Assembly: GCA_964472605.1 (NCBI GenBank)
Contig: CAYYLG010000028.1
Coordinates: forward strand, 1-6,125
Reading direction: 5' to 3'
Source: JANNXY01 sp964472605
Lineage (GTDB): Bacteria > Patescibacteriota > Minisyncoccia > Phycocordibacterales > CAIZIN01
Length of the DNA stretch: 6,125 bases
Shown here: one piece after another, positions 1-5,617 of the stretch
How positions within the stretch are numbered: the stretch's first letter is position 1
Layout of the letters: each line of letters opens with the position of its first letter
The notes under the pieces: generated by a model
The model's database searches: none
Told to the model about the DNA's origin: nothing
The model's input: only the letters and a program-made list of their open reading frames with translations
Position numbers and translations under genes: made by a program

Positions 1-1598
1 TCATCACAATTCGCATTTTGGAAATCTATATAGGACAGCTCCCTCACAGATATTGTAGAATCCTTAGTCTGAAGAGGGATATTGTCTGTTGCAACAGCTA
101 GTACCAAACTCTTCCATGGATATGACAAAAATCTTTTTTTACTTATATCTACAAAAATTCTTAAGTCATCATCTGTTAGATAACTATTGATCGGTGGATT
201 AGAACTAACCTTTTGTCCAAGTCTTATGCTTCTATTTTCAGTAATCCTATTTGGGATATATTTGTACAAATTCATTTTAAATATATTCCCAGAAAGAACA
301 ATCGATACAACTACTATAATAAACAACCAAAAAACTATCCTTGAGTGCTTTTCATTTAATTTACTATTTAGAAAGTACACAGCGAGTGAAATTAAAAATA
401 TTGCACCAAGAAATGCGGCTCTTTCAGAGCTTATAATAAATGAGCAATGAAATACTAATGAAAGAAACCAAACAAAAAGTGCGTAAATCGATGCCCAGAA
501 CCAAGTTATGTTTTCTTTATATGTGTTGCGAAGTCCCAAAAAAGAAAGTGGTAACAAAAAGAATGGGACAGCTATCCATGGATATATTGCAGTGTAGACA
601 TTGAATTTGCGAATAAACCCTTCAGCAAAATACTTGTATACATGGTTACTAAAAAAATCTGAATCAATATATACCGTAACAGCTGCAACAATAGCGATAA
701 TACTCGCTATACCAGCAAAAACAAATTTTCTATTTTTTGTCGGTAAAGCGTGGATATAAGGTAATGCTAAAAGAACTAAGGGTGGATATATTGCGAGTGT
801 TAAGAAGCAATACCACATCATTAGTTTTTTGTTTCCATGAATAATCGAAGCTCCAGTCAATAGAAACAATATCAGCCCCATGTTAAACGCTATGAGTACG
901 CCAAGTGTTGGGAAATTACCAGCATTTGGAATAAAAACAAGAAGAACAACTCCAAGTGCTGACAAGTATTGATTTACTCCATGTATTCTAAGAAACAGAT
1001 ATAAGGTACTTAAAATAAATAGACTAAAAAATATTGCAACAAACGGGATCCCGGTAATGCTACCTAGTGAGAAAAGTTGTAGCACACCAGCAAGAGTTAC
1101 ATAAAATACTGACAAGAGATTGAAAAAAGGAGCACCATTAAATACATTCAGAAGAGGAAATTTTTGTTTTTCTACTATGTAATCACTATATCCTGCAGCG
1201 ACCCATTCATCAGAATAAAATGGATAAGGAGATGAAAAGTTTTTCATCTCCACTGGTCCATTGATTGTTGAAACCATCCCTGAGTAATTGAAATGATTTT
1301 GATATAAAACAAACCCAACAATCACCATACCGAGCAAAAGCAGTGGCGGGATCCTGGGTATCTGCCAACTATCACCCCTCTTTATTCTCCAGATAATTAC
1401 AGAAATCCAGAAAACTGAATGAGCGATTATAAGGGGGATTGTATATAAAGATTTAAATAAAAGCAGTAAACATGAAATTCCAATATGGCTAATAAAAAAC
1501 AATAACCCCACACTTAAAATACCTTCATTCCTGTCTCGATAAAATCCAACAACTAATATTGGAATTATCACTGCTATGATAAAGGCGATCCAGATCAT
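1..1598 (-). CDS. Polytopic membrane protein, GT-C glycosyltransferase-like (partial, 3' end outside window)
   Basis: The frame is open from the ATG at 1598-1596 to the left edge: 532 codons with no stop. An in-frame TAG lies three codons upstream, so this ATG is close to the true start. Hydrophobic segments cover roughly residues 1-19, 28-48, 53-70 and 84-99, then many more after residue 157. A polar loop at about 100-157 holds the acidic pair D130-E131 in the context YSDEW. An acidic residue in an early outer loop, followed by aromatic and Pro/Asn-rich sequence and then many helices, resembles GT-C-fold lipid-linked-sugar transferases. The last visible part, from about residue 450, is more polar and looks like a soluble C-terminal domain. 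The likely role is transfer of sugars for envelope polysaccharide or protein glycosylation at the membrane. That the gene is real is nearly certain; the GT-C assignment is inference from topology. Confidence 0.8.
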   Translation of the reverse strand, partial: MIWIAFIIAVIIPILVVGFYRDRNEGILSVGLLFFISHIGISCLLLLFKSLYTIPLIIAHSVFWISVIIWRIKRGDSWQIPRIPPLLLLGMVIVGFVLYQNHFNYSGMVSTINGPVEMKNFSSPYPFYSDEWVAAGYSDYIVEKQKFPLLNVFNGAPFFNLLSVFYVTLAGVLQLFSLGSITGIPFVAIFFSLFILSTLYLFLRIHGVNQYLSALGVVLLVFIPNAGNFPTLGVLIAFNMGLILFLLTGASIIHGNKKLMMWYCFLTLAIYPPLVLLALPYIHALPTKNRKFVFAGIASIIAIVAAVTVYIDSDFFSNHVYKYFAEGFIRKFNVYTAIYPWIAVPFFLLPLSFLGLRNTYKENITWFWASIYALFVWFLSLVFHCSFIISSERAAFLGAIFLISLAVYFLNSKLNEKHSRIVFWLFIIVVVSIVLSGNIFKMNLYKYIPNRITENRSIRLGQKVSSNPPINSYLTDDDLRIFVDISKKRFLSYPWKSLVLAVATDNIPLQTKDSTISVRELSYIDFQNANCD

Positions 1599-1607
1599 TT
1601 GTACCTA

Positions 1608-1616
1608 ATTTTAGCA
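1608..1616 (-). promoter_or_regulatory. Extended -10 promoter of the membrane protein gene
   Basis: On the minus strand the sequence TGcTAAAAT ends 9 nt before the ATG at 1598. It has the TGn extension and a near-consensus -10 hexamer. No good -35 is seen, as is usual for extended -10 promoters. The predicted transcript would start only about 2-3 nt before the ATG, so translation would be close to leaderless. An AGGT four bases before the ATG is the only Shine-Dalgarno-like motif and is weak. Confidence 0.45.
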
Positions 1617-1656
1617 CGAAAAAACTAATTTAAACCTAATTTTTATACACAACAAG

Positions 1657-2079
1657 CTAGCTAAAAGCAGAAATTATTACTCCCATGGTTACCATTACCA
1701 AAAGACTACAAAAAACCTCGAAAAGCCAAAGTTTGTATGACCTCCCCATCCAGATAACTTCTATCGAACATCCACTAACAATAAACCCGAACCAAACCAC
1801 CAGTCCAGATATGATTCCGTTGAGCAAAAGAGATGAACTCATAAATGGTGAACCGATTGTAAGAGCATAAATAAATGCTAACCCGAGTGCTGTAACGAAA
1901 TTTGAAACGAAATTCCAAAACAGTTGCCCGTACATATCTGAAAGCTTCTCATTACCTGTTGGGTGGATATTAGCGAGTCTCATCCAAAGCTTACCTAAAA
2001 CTGGACCATGTAGTAAAAAACCAATTACAAAAGCTGAAACTGCTGCTAAAAACACCGCAAGAAAGTTAATAGATAACAT
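1657..2079 (-). CDS. DUF1761-type four-helix membrane protein
   Basis: A 140-residue integral membrane protein with four predicted helices at about 4-24, 55-75, 84-104 and 117-138. The N-terminal pattern (an Asn at residue 5, a small-residue-rich helix, then HGPVLGKLWM at 24-33) and the overall length match the DUF1761 family, whose members have a conserved pattern ending in a Trp-Met after the first helix. No biochemical role is established for that family, so no function is assigned. The start is the only early ATG. There is no Shine-Dalgarno sequence; a TAATAT on the minus strand about 12 nt upstream could be its -10 box. It lies 58 bp upstream of the GT-C-like gene on the same strand, but that gene has its own promoter candidate. 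Confidence 0.85.
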   Translation of the reverse strand: MLSINFLAVFLAAVSAFVIGFLLHGPVLGKLWMRLANIHPTGNEKLSDMYGQLFWNFVSNFVTALGLAFIYALTIGSPFMSSSLLLNGIISGLVVWFGFIVSGCSIEVIWMGRSYKLWLFEVFCSLLVMVTMGVIISAFS

Positions 2080-2121
2080 ATATTTATTTCAATATTAATA
2101 TAATAATTCTAGCAGATTCAG

Positions 2122-2127
2122 TATAAT
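2122..2127 (+). promoter_or_regulatory. Perfect -10 box (TATAAT) for a leaderless plus-strand gene
   Basis: TATAAT lies exactly 6 nt before the ATG at 2134. With normal -10 to start-site spacing, transcription would begin at or next to the ATG, giving a leaderless mRNA. This agrees with the complete lack of a Shine-Dalgarno motif. The region where a -35 would fall (about 2099-2104) does not resemble TTGACA. The 54-bp AT-rich spacer 2080-2133 must also hold the promoter of the divergent DUF1761 gene. Confidence 0.5.
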
Positions 2128-2133
2128 AAGCAT

Positions 2134-2418
2134 ATGAAAACGCAGAAGAGTATTGCTGAATTAATAAAAGAATCCGAGACTAGAATTCCAGCAGACTTGC
2201 GCGAGGCTTTGAAAGAAAATGCTAATGCCAAAGAACTTTGGGATACAATCACCCCAATCGCCCGACGAGACTGGGTATTATGGATCATTACTGCCAAACT
2301 AGCGAATACCCGAAAGCGACGTATAGATGTTGCCTGTTCCAAACTAGCTTCAGGCAAAAAACGCGTTTGCTGCTTCCCCGGCAAAAACTGGCTTTTGAAA
2401 AATGCTAAGAAAAAGTGA
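2134..2418 (+). CDS. YdeI/OmpD-associated (OmdA-type) family protein
   Basis: A 94-residue basic cytoplasmic protein. Residues about 17-82 match the C-terminal domain of the YdeI/OmdA family: a leading IPADLREAL, then PIARRDWVLWI at 41-51, AKLANTRKRR at 54-63, and a terminal SGKKRVCCFPG at 73-83. The family has been linked to bacteriocin protection and envelope stress in enterobacteria, but the molecular activity is unknown, so only the family is claimed. This is a short form containing essentially just that domain. It is the only plus-strand gene here, transcribed from its own leaderless promoter, and its 3' end faces the next gene across 10 bp. A long antisense frame over it is a shadow, because the family motifs are all on the plus strand. 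Confidence 0.85.
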   Translation: MKTQKSIAELIKESETRIPADLREALKENANAKELWDTITPIARRDWVLWIITAKLANTRKRRIDVACSKLASGKKRVCCFPGKNWLLKNAKKK

Positions 2419-2428
2419 ATTGATTCTA

Positions 2429-2614
2429 CTATTTTGTTCTCTGATAGTATAAATATACTGCTAAAAATGCTAGGTAAATAATTACTGCAAAACCCAAAAC
2501 TATAAGTAAATTTGGACCCTCAGGATCGTTTACAAATAAAAACAGTGTCCTAGAGCAAACGATCGATGCTATACCTAAAATTAATAATTTAATTTTGCTA
2601 AGATTAAAATACAT
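2429..2614 (-). CDS. Two-helix membrane microprotein, hypothetical
   Basis: A small protein of 61 residues from the ATG at 2614, or 69 from an in-frame GTG at 2638. The ATG is preferred because it is the stronger codon and the extra eight residues carry no recognisable feature; neither start has a Shine-Dalgarno motif. It has two hydrophobic helices flanking a short polar turn with the motif NDPEGPNLL. That turn looks conserved, and I recall similar microproteins in Patescibacteria, although I cannot verify this here. The C-terminus is short and basic (YYQRTK), suggesting a cytoplasmic tail. No function can be given. The convergent arrangement with the OmdA-type gene leaves no room for a conventional terminator between them. 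Confidence 0.65.
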   Translation of the reverse strand: MYFNLSKIKLLILGIASIVCSRTLFLFVNDPEGPNLLIVLGFAVIIYLAFLAVYLYYQRTK

Positions 2615-2640
2615 ATACTGTTGCACCAAAGAATTCACTT

Positions 2641-2659
2641 GCTGGGGGACAGGGATCGG
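2641..2659 (-). other. tRNA 3'-end-like fragment (possible attachment-site remnant)
   Basis: Read on the minus strand, this segment is CCGATCCCTGTCCCCCAGC. Apart from the leading C it matches the T-loop 3' part, the T-stem 3' strand and the acceptor 3' strand common in bacterial tRNAs. The matching 5' T-stem strand and the rest of a cloverleaf are missing, so it is not a functional tRNA. A duplicated tRNA 3' end is the usual scar of integration into a tRNA gene, which would fit the phage genes further right. A chance match to a short GC-rich motif remains quite possible. Confidence 0.25.
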
Positions 2660-2662
2660 TCA

Positions 2663-2689
2663 CGCATAATTTCGTGCTCGAAATTTGCG
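2663..2689. repeat. Strong hairpin, 11 bp with one bulged base
   Basis: The arms CGCA-T-AATTTCG and CGAAATT-TGCG pair over 11 bp around the tetraloop TGCT, with T2667 bulged. The inner 7 bp (2668-2674 with 2679-2685) are perfect. No T-run follows on either strand, so it is not a standard intrinsic terminator. Confidence 0.6.
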
Positions 2690-2733
2690 CTACCCCGCCT
2701 CGCCTACCCGGCTCCGGCTTTCGATTCCCTGAC

Positions 2734-2755
2734 GAAAGTGATACTCATCACTTTC
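2734..2755. repeat. Perfect 9-bp hairpin with alternative pairing partner
   Basis: GAAAGTGAT (2734-2742) and ATCACTTTC (2747-2755) form a perfect 9-bp stem around the loop ACTC. The left arm can alternatively pair with CTTTCG at 2718-2723, using CGAAAG at 2733-2738 with a 9-nt loop. The two structures exclude each other. On the plus strand the 3' flank is pyrimidine-rich but has no clear U-run. Confidence 0.6.
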
Positions 2756-2832
2756 TTCCTCCGCACAAATCTTCGATTTTTGCTGACTGTCACGGTTGTG
2801 AACTTGTAGGGCGAGCCTGTCCAACACCTTTT

Positions 2833-2849
2833 GGAGTCCCTTCTACTCC
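2833..2849. repeat. Short hairpin, 5-bp stem and 7-nt loop
   Basis: GGAGT (2833-2837) and ACTCC (2845-2849) are perfect complements around a 7-nt loop. It is weak alone and is listed because it is the third hairpin within about 190 bp of the same GC-rich island. Confidence 0.35.
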
Positions 2850-2924
2850 TTATATGAGCCGTCTCGGTCTCAAGGTTCTTTTTACAAATGAAGCAACCGA
2901 AGCGTTTTCTAACTGTCTCGGTCA

Positions 2925-2996
2925 CTGTCTCATTCAGGTTTTGAGGCCTCCTCTCCGTTTATTGTGGAATATAGGTATTTTAACAAAATGAGACAG
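2925..2996. repeat. 10-bp inverted repeat pair, 52-bp spacing
   Basis: CTGTCTCATT at 2925-2934 and AATGAGACAG at 2987-2996 are perfect reverse complements. Between them is the palindrome GAGGCCTC (2943-2950). A 9-bp direct repeat GTCTCGGTC (2861-2869 and 2915-2923) lies just to the left. These could be ends of a small mobile unit, a protein-binding site, or a long stem in an RNA leaving the minus-strand operon that ends at 3031. No target-site duplication is evident. Confidence 0.4.
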
Positions 2997-3030
2997 AATA
3001 AGACACTTTAGAGGTTGGTGATTTCGTGTC

Positions 3031-3384
3031 TCACTTTTCATCAATAACAAAATCGAGTTGCTCATCAGGAATACCGATTGATTTACCATAAGCTATGGCG
3101 TCAGCCCAGGTAGACTTATTGTTATGTTTGAATTCAAATATTTTGTCTTTAAAAACAGCGACTACATCGTTATCTTTCCAAAAGTGCATATACCACTTAC
3201 CAGCTCCAATGTATGTGGATAATTTTTTAATGTCGTCCTTAGACACATTTACCGTATATAAATGCCATCGATCATTAGGGTTTTCATCCTTAGATATTCT
3301 AAAATTTAGAATCTTAATATCGTTAAGAATTCGATTATCACTGAGACTCTCTTCAACTATTGTTCCTTTGTAATCTTTATTCAT
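3031..3384 (-). CDS. Conserved-looking hypothetical protein, 117 aa, coupled to ASCH gene
   Basis: A soluble, acidic and aromatic-rich protein with no signal peptide or membrane segment. I do not recognise a named domain. Likely structural core motifs are YKGTIVEESL at residues 5-14, DRWHLYTV at 38-45, GKWYMHFWKDNDVVAVFKDK at 62-81 and GIPDEQLDF at 104-112. The alternating hydrophobic pattern of the central part suggests a beta-rich fold. The sequence resembles uncharacterised proteins I associate with Patescibacteria, which I cannot verify here. Its ATG overlaps the TGA of the ASCH gene as ATGA (3381-3384), so translation is almost certainly coupled and the start is firm. It is the last gene of the minus-strand cluster. 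The partnership with the ASCH and phosphatase-like proteins hints at a shared nucleotide- or RNA-related job, which is inference only. Confidence 0.75.
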   Translation of the reverse strand: MNKDYKGTIVEESLSDNRILNDIKILNFRISKDENPNDRWHLYTVNVSKDDIKKLSTYIGAGKWYMHFWKDNDVVAVFKDKIFEFKHNNKSTWADAIAYGKSIGIPDEQLDFVIDEK

Positions 3385-3704
3385 AGAAGCTTAAAATCGA
3401 TCATTTTAACGATGCTCTCAGGTGTGACATTATTTCCATAGTATCCTCTATAAGCCTCGTACATTTTCTCTTCACTCTCAAATTTTTCGTGTCCAACAAA
3501 ATCATCATCAGTAAGATCAGCCAGTCTCTTCTCTTCAGTCTCGATAATTACAGCTCTGGCAAATTCTTGTCCCGACTCTTTGTTAACTAAAGACAATTCG
3601 TCTCCCTTCTTCAAATCTTTATCATCAAATAAACGCCATGTTGAAGTCTTTTCACCTGAAAGTACTAAAGGGACAAGATGTGGAGAAAATTTAACAGTCT
3701 TCAT
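3381..3704 (-). CDS. ASCH-domain protein
   Basis: A 107-residue protein that is almost entirely one ASCH domain. The signature is the LSGEKTSTWR stretch at residues 15-24, containing the family's G-x-K-x-x-T/S motif. A KKGDELSLVNKESG stretch at 32-45 gives the first strands of the small PUA-like barrel. ASCH domains are related to PUA RNA-binding domains. Some members bind RNA or act on modified nucleosides, for example N4-acetylcytidine amidohydrolase, but most are uncharacterised, so no substrate is assigned. The start lies 2 bp after the stop of the histidine-phosphatase-like gene, and the stop overlaps the next start, so all three are co-transcribed. The C-terminal part (about 62-107) is acidic and helical and probably packs on the barrel. 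Confidence 0.85.
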   Translation of the reverse strand: MKTVKFSPHLVPLVLSGEKTSTWRLFDDKDLKKGDELSLVNKESGQEFARAVIIETEEKRLADLTDDDFVGHEKFESEEKMYEAYRGYYGNNVTPESIVKMIDFKLL

Positions 3705-3706
3705 AT

Positions 3707-4246
3707 TTATGCAAATTTCTCAAATTTATATGTCCAACCGGGTTGCCATTTAAAATGAGTTGAGGTTAGTTGTTCAAGGGATACACCGTTTATCAAATTA
3801 TCAAGACCGTACTGTGTAGCTCGATGACCAATAATCATTATCCTCTTACCTTGATAATCTGTAAGTACATCTTCTAGAAACGATTTCATTCGAGCTGTGG
3901 TTTGCGTATAACTTTCGCCATTTGGAAATTGTTCAGTAATTCGTCTCGGTTTCTCAACATCCACCTCAGAACTCGGATGTTGGGTGAAGTCGCCATAATC
4001 ACACTCACGGAGTCGTGGGTCTTGTATAATTGTCCATTTATTACCGAAACCTATTTCGGCACTTTTATATGCTCGTTGGAGATCAGAACAAAAGATAGCA
4101 TCAAAATGATCACTCTTGTAACGTTCTCCCATTTCCTTTGACTGTTGGACGCCCAACGGTGAAAGAGCTACATCGTTATGTCCCGAGGACAGATGTGCTT
4201 CGTTATCAAACGTAGTTCCATGGGCTTCAAATACAATTTCAACCAT
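3707..4246 (-). CDS. Histidine phosphatase superfamily protein with AHG in place of RHG
   Basis: A 179-residue cytoplasmic protein with the phosphoglycerate-mutase-like fold. Family landmarks in order: AHGTTFDNE at residues 8-16, SGHNDVALSPLGVQQ at 21-35, FCSDLQRAYKSAE at 52-64, RLRECDYGDF at 78-87, and IIGHRAT at 138-144. The nucleophile would be H9, the proton donor E81 and the second phosphate-pocket histidine H141; R58 is also kept. The Arg that normally precedes the catalytic His is Ala8, so one phosphate-binding residue is missing. Members remove phosphate from sugars, nucleotides or proteins; the substrate cannot be read from this sequence. The gene follows the terminase after 19 bp and appears to have its own promoter. 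It runs with 2-bp spacing into the ASCH gene. It may be an active phosphatase with altered specificity or a weakened one. Confidence 0.85.
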   Translation of the reverse strand: MVEIVFEAHGTTFDNEAHLSSGHNDVALSPLGVQQSKEMGERYKSDHFDAIFCSDLQRAYKSAEIGFGNKWTIIQDPRLRECDYGDFTQHPSSEVDVEKPRRITEQFPNGESYTQTTARMKSFLEDVLTDYQGKRIMIIGHRATQYGLDNLINGVSLEQLTSTHFKWQPGWTYKFEKFA

Positions 4247-4252
4247 ACCAGC

Positions 4253-4258
4253 ATTATG
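4253..4258 (-). promoter_or_regulatory. -10 box (CATAAT) before the histidine-phosphatase-like gene
   Basis: On the minus strand CATAAT ends exactly 6 nt before the ATG at 4246, the same geometry as the TATAAT of the plus-strand gene at 2134. There is no Shine-Dalgarno motif. A leaderless start here would make the phosphatase-ASCH-hypothetical set a transcription unit separate from the terminase genes. No convincing -35 is visible within the end of the terminase gene. Confidence 0.4.
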
Positions 4259-4265
4259 TCATAAA

Positions 4266-5615
4266 CTAAGTTTTTTCTAAAGTTTCATCTTGATTCTTTT
4301 TTCTCAATTCCTCTGCCACTTTTTTGTATTCACTTCCAAATGCTTTGCCGATTTTTGCCCATTCAGATGGCTTAAGCTCTTTATGTTCACCTCTGCCTCG
4401 ATACCAAGCTCTATATCGCATTGGCAAATCAGGGAAATCATACATATGGTTATGAACTGTCGGCTTACTCTTATCTTCGCGTTTGTATTTATATTGATAA
4501 TTTGGATTCTTGAGTGTCATCATCTCAATATACGCCTCTTCAACATGCTCCCATGGCTTGAAGTTATATCCATCATCGTCATCTGCCCACATATTGAACT
4601 CATAATGACCATCTTGACCTGGGACATACCAAATGGACCCGCTTGCCCACAATGGGGCAGAAATTTCAAAGTCTGAAGCCTTGTCTCCTCCAGGACGTAT
4701 CGATTCATCGTGCTTTTCTTCCATGTAGTAATCGACGTGAACTGACGACATGTCGAGCAGATACTCACGAGAAAAAACCGTAAAGAGTTCTGACGAATCT
4801 ACACCAGGTACACTCTTCTCCAAGTCCTTTATTGCCTTAGCATCAGGATACCTTTGAGGCCAGAGTATTCGGTTGCGATCATCGAGGAGTGGGTAGGCTC
4901 TGAAAATTCCCGGCATTTCTCCGTGTTTAATGCCTTTGTACAAAGTTATCATGATCGAACTCGGATGAAGCAGATTTCCCAGAACAATAATATTTGTTTT
5001 CTCGCTTCCGATAGACCAAATCTCTCCCATGAACCAATCCCTAAATAGTTTGATTTGTTTTCTGTCTTGAAACGATGTCATATCCTCCATATCGTCACAG
5101 ATGATGAGATCAGGTCTGTGGTTTCTATATTTAAGACCACGAATATTTTGCAAAGCTCCGATACATATTATTTTCGCTCCGTATTTTGGTATCTCGATTG
5201 TGAAAGCACCCCAATCTTCCTTGCTCGCTTGGAATGGACCAAGATCGTTTTTCAATAGCTCGTTCTCTTCAAGTTCTTGTTTGATGCTGTTGAAATGAGA
5301 CTGTGACTGAACTCTGGTTTTAGACATGATTACTACAAACTTTTTCTGATGTTTTCCAAGAATACTCCACAGAGCATTAGAGAGGTTCAGAATGGTCGAT
5401 TTTCCTGAACCTCGAAATGCCATGAACACGTTGAGCTTGTGTTGGTATTCTTCTGTAATGCGGAACATCTCATTATGGAACCATGCGAACTCGTACGTGA
5501 TATGTCTCTGAAGATAGATACGGCAAAATGCCTCGTGATTTTCATATACGAGTGCTTTTCGTACGGCAACATCATTGATGATTGCCTGTTTAAGTTCAGG
5601 AGACAATTCTTTCAT
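4266..5615 (-). CDS. terL: Phage terminase large subunit (ATPase part clear, nuclease not recognised)
   Basis: A 449-residue DNA-packaging motor subunit that would drive ATP-powered DNA translocation into a procapsid. ATPase motifs in order: an N-terminal adenine-pocket region near residues 40-66, Walker A FRGSGKST at 67-74, IRGLKYRNHRPDLIICDDME at 158-177 holding Walker B and the catalytic acidic residue, and coupling motif VLGNLLHP at 211-218. The FSREYLL at 281-287 matches the segment that usually comes just before the RNase H-like nuclease. After it I see no GxDPA-like first motif or the later acidic motifs. Instead residues 290-410 are Trp/Tyr/Asp-rich, and the tail is a charged helix. 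Length is at the short end for TerL. The start is the first ATG, 2 bp after the TerS stop. No portal gene follows. Confidence 0.88.
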   Translation of the reverse strand: MKELSPELKQAIINDVAVRKALVYENHEAFCRIYLQRHITYEFAWFHNEMFRITEEYQHKLNVFMAFRGSGKSTILNLSNALWSILGKHQKKFVVIMSKTRVQSQSHFNSIKQELEENELLKNDLGPFQASKEDWGAFTIEIPKYGAKIICIGALQNIRGLKYRNHRPDLIICDDMEDMTSFQDRKQIKLFRDWFMGEIWSIGSEKTNIIVLGNLLHPSSIMITLYKGIKHGEMPGIFRAYPLLDDRNRILWPQRYPDAKAIKDLEKSVPGVDSSELFTVFSREYLLDMSSVHVDYYMEEKHDESIRPGGDKASDFEISAPLWASGSIWYVPGQDGHYEFNMWADDDDGYNFKPWEHVEEAYIEMMTLKNPNYQYKYKREDKSKPTVHNHMYDFPDLPMRYRAWYRGRGEHKELKPSEWAKIGKAFGSEYKKVAEELRKKNQDETLEKT

Positions 5616-5617
5616 GG

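Larger units (their letters stand above)
2615..3030. other. Gene-free interval with a GC-rich structured island
   Basis: This is the only gap above 300 bp. By my count GC is about 58% in 2641-2700, 53% in 2701-2760, 50% in 2761-2820 and 48% in 2821-2880, well above the AT-rich genes on either side. Frames of 62-105 codons exist on both strands, but none has a recognisable domain, a ribosome site or protein-like composition. The interval holds hairpins at 2663-2689, 2734-2755 and 2833-2849, a tRNA 3'-end-like segment at 2641-2659 and an inverted repeat at 2925-2996. It could be a non-coding RNA, a dispersed repeat, or the remnant of an insertion. I recognise no known RNA family: no RNase P, tmRNA or SRP core motifs are present. 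Confidence 0.55.

Noticed and set aside
187..450. Plus-strand 87-codon hydrophobic frame
   Set aside because: It lies antisense inside the long minus-strand membrane protein gene. Its hydrophobic look is a shadow of that gene.
2118..2384. Minus-strand 88-codon frame opposite the OmdA-type gene
   Set aside because: The plus strand carries all the family motifs, and the promoter fits the plus-strand start.
2641..2720. Functional tRNA gene on the minus strand
   Set aside because: Only the 3' T-arm/acceptor-like piece is present. No anticodon arm, D-arm or matching 5' acceptor strand can be placed.
2734..2755. Intrinsic terminator
   Set aside because: The stem is good, but neither strand has a T-run directly after it and no gene ends close by in the right direction.
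2704..2925. Minus-strand open frame of 73 codons with a CxxC pair (CFICKK)
   Set aside because: A single CxxC and a run of basic residues are not enough for a zinc ribbon. There is no second pair, no Shine-Dalgarno and no partner gene.
2674..2991. Plus-strand open frame of 105 codons across the GC-rich island
   Set aside because: It has no family motif, no ribosome site and a Pro/Cys/Leu-rich composition typical of frames in non-coding GC-rich DNA. Hairpins explain the sequence better.
2615..3030. CRISPR array
   Set aside because: The repeats are short, irregular and mostly inverted. There are no regularly spaced direct repeats of CRISPR length.
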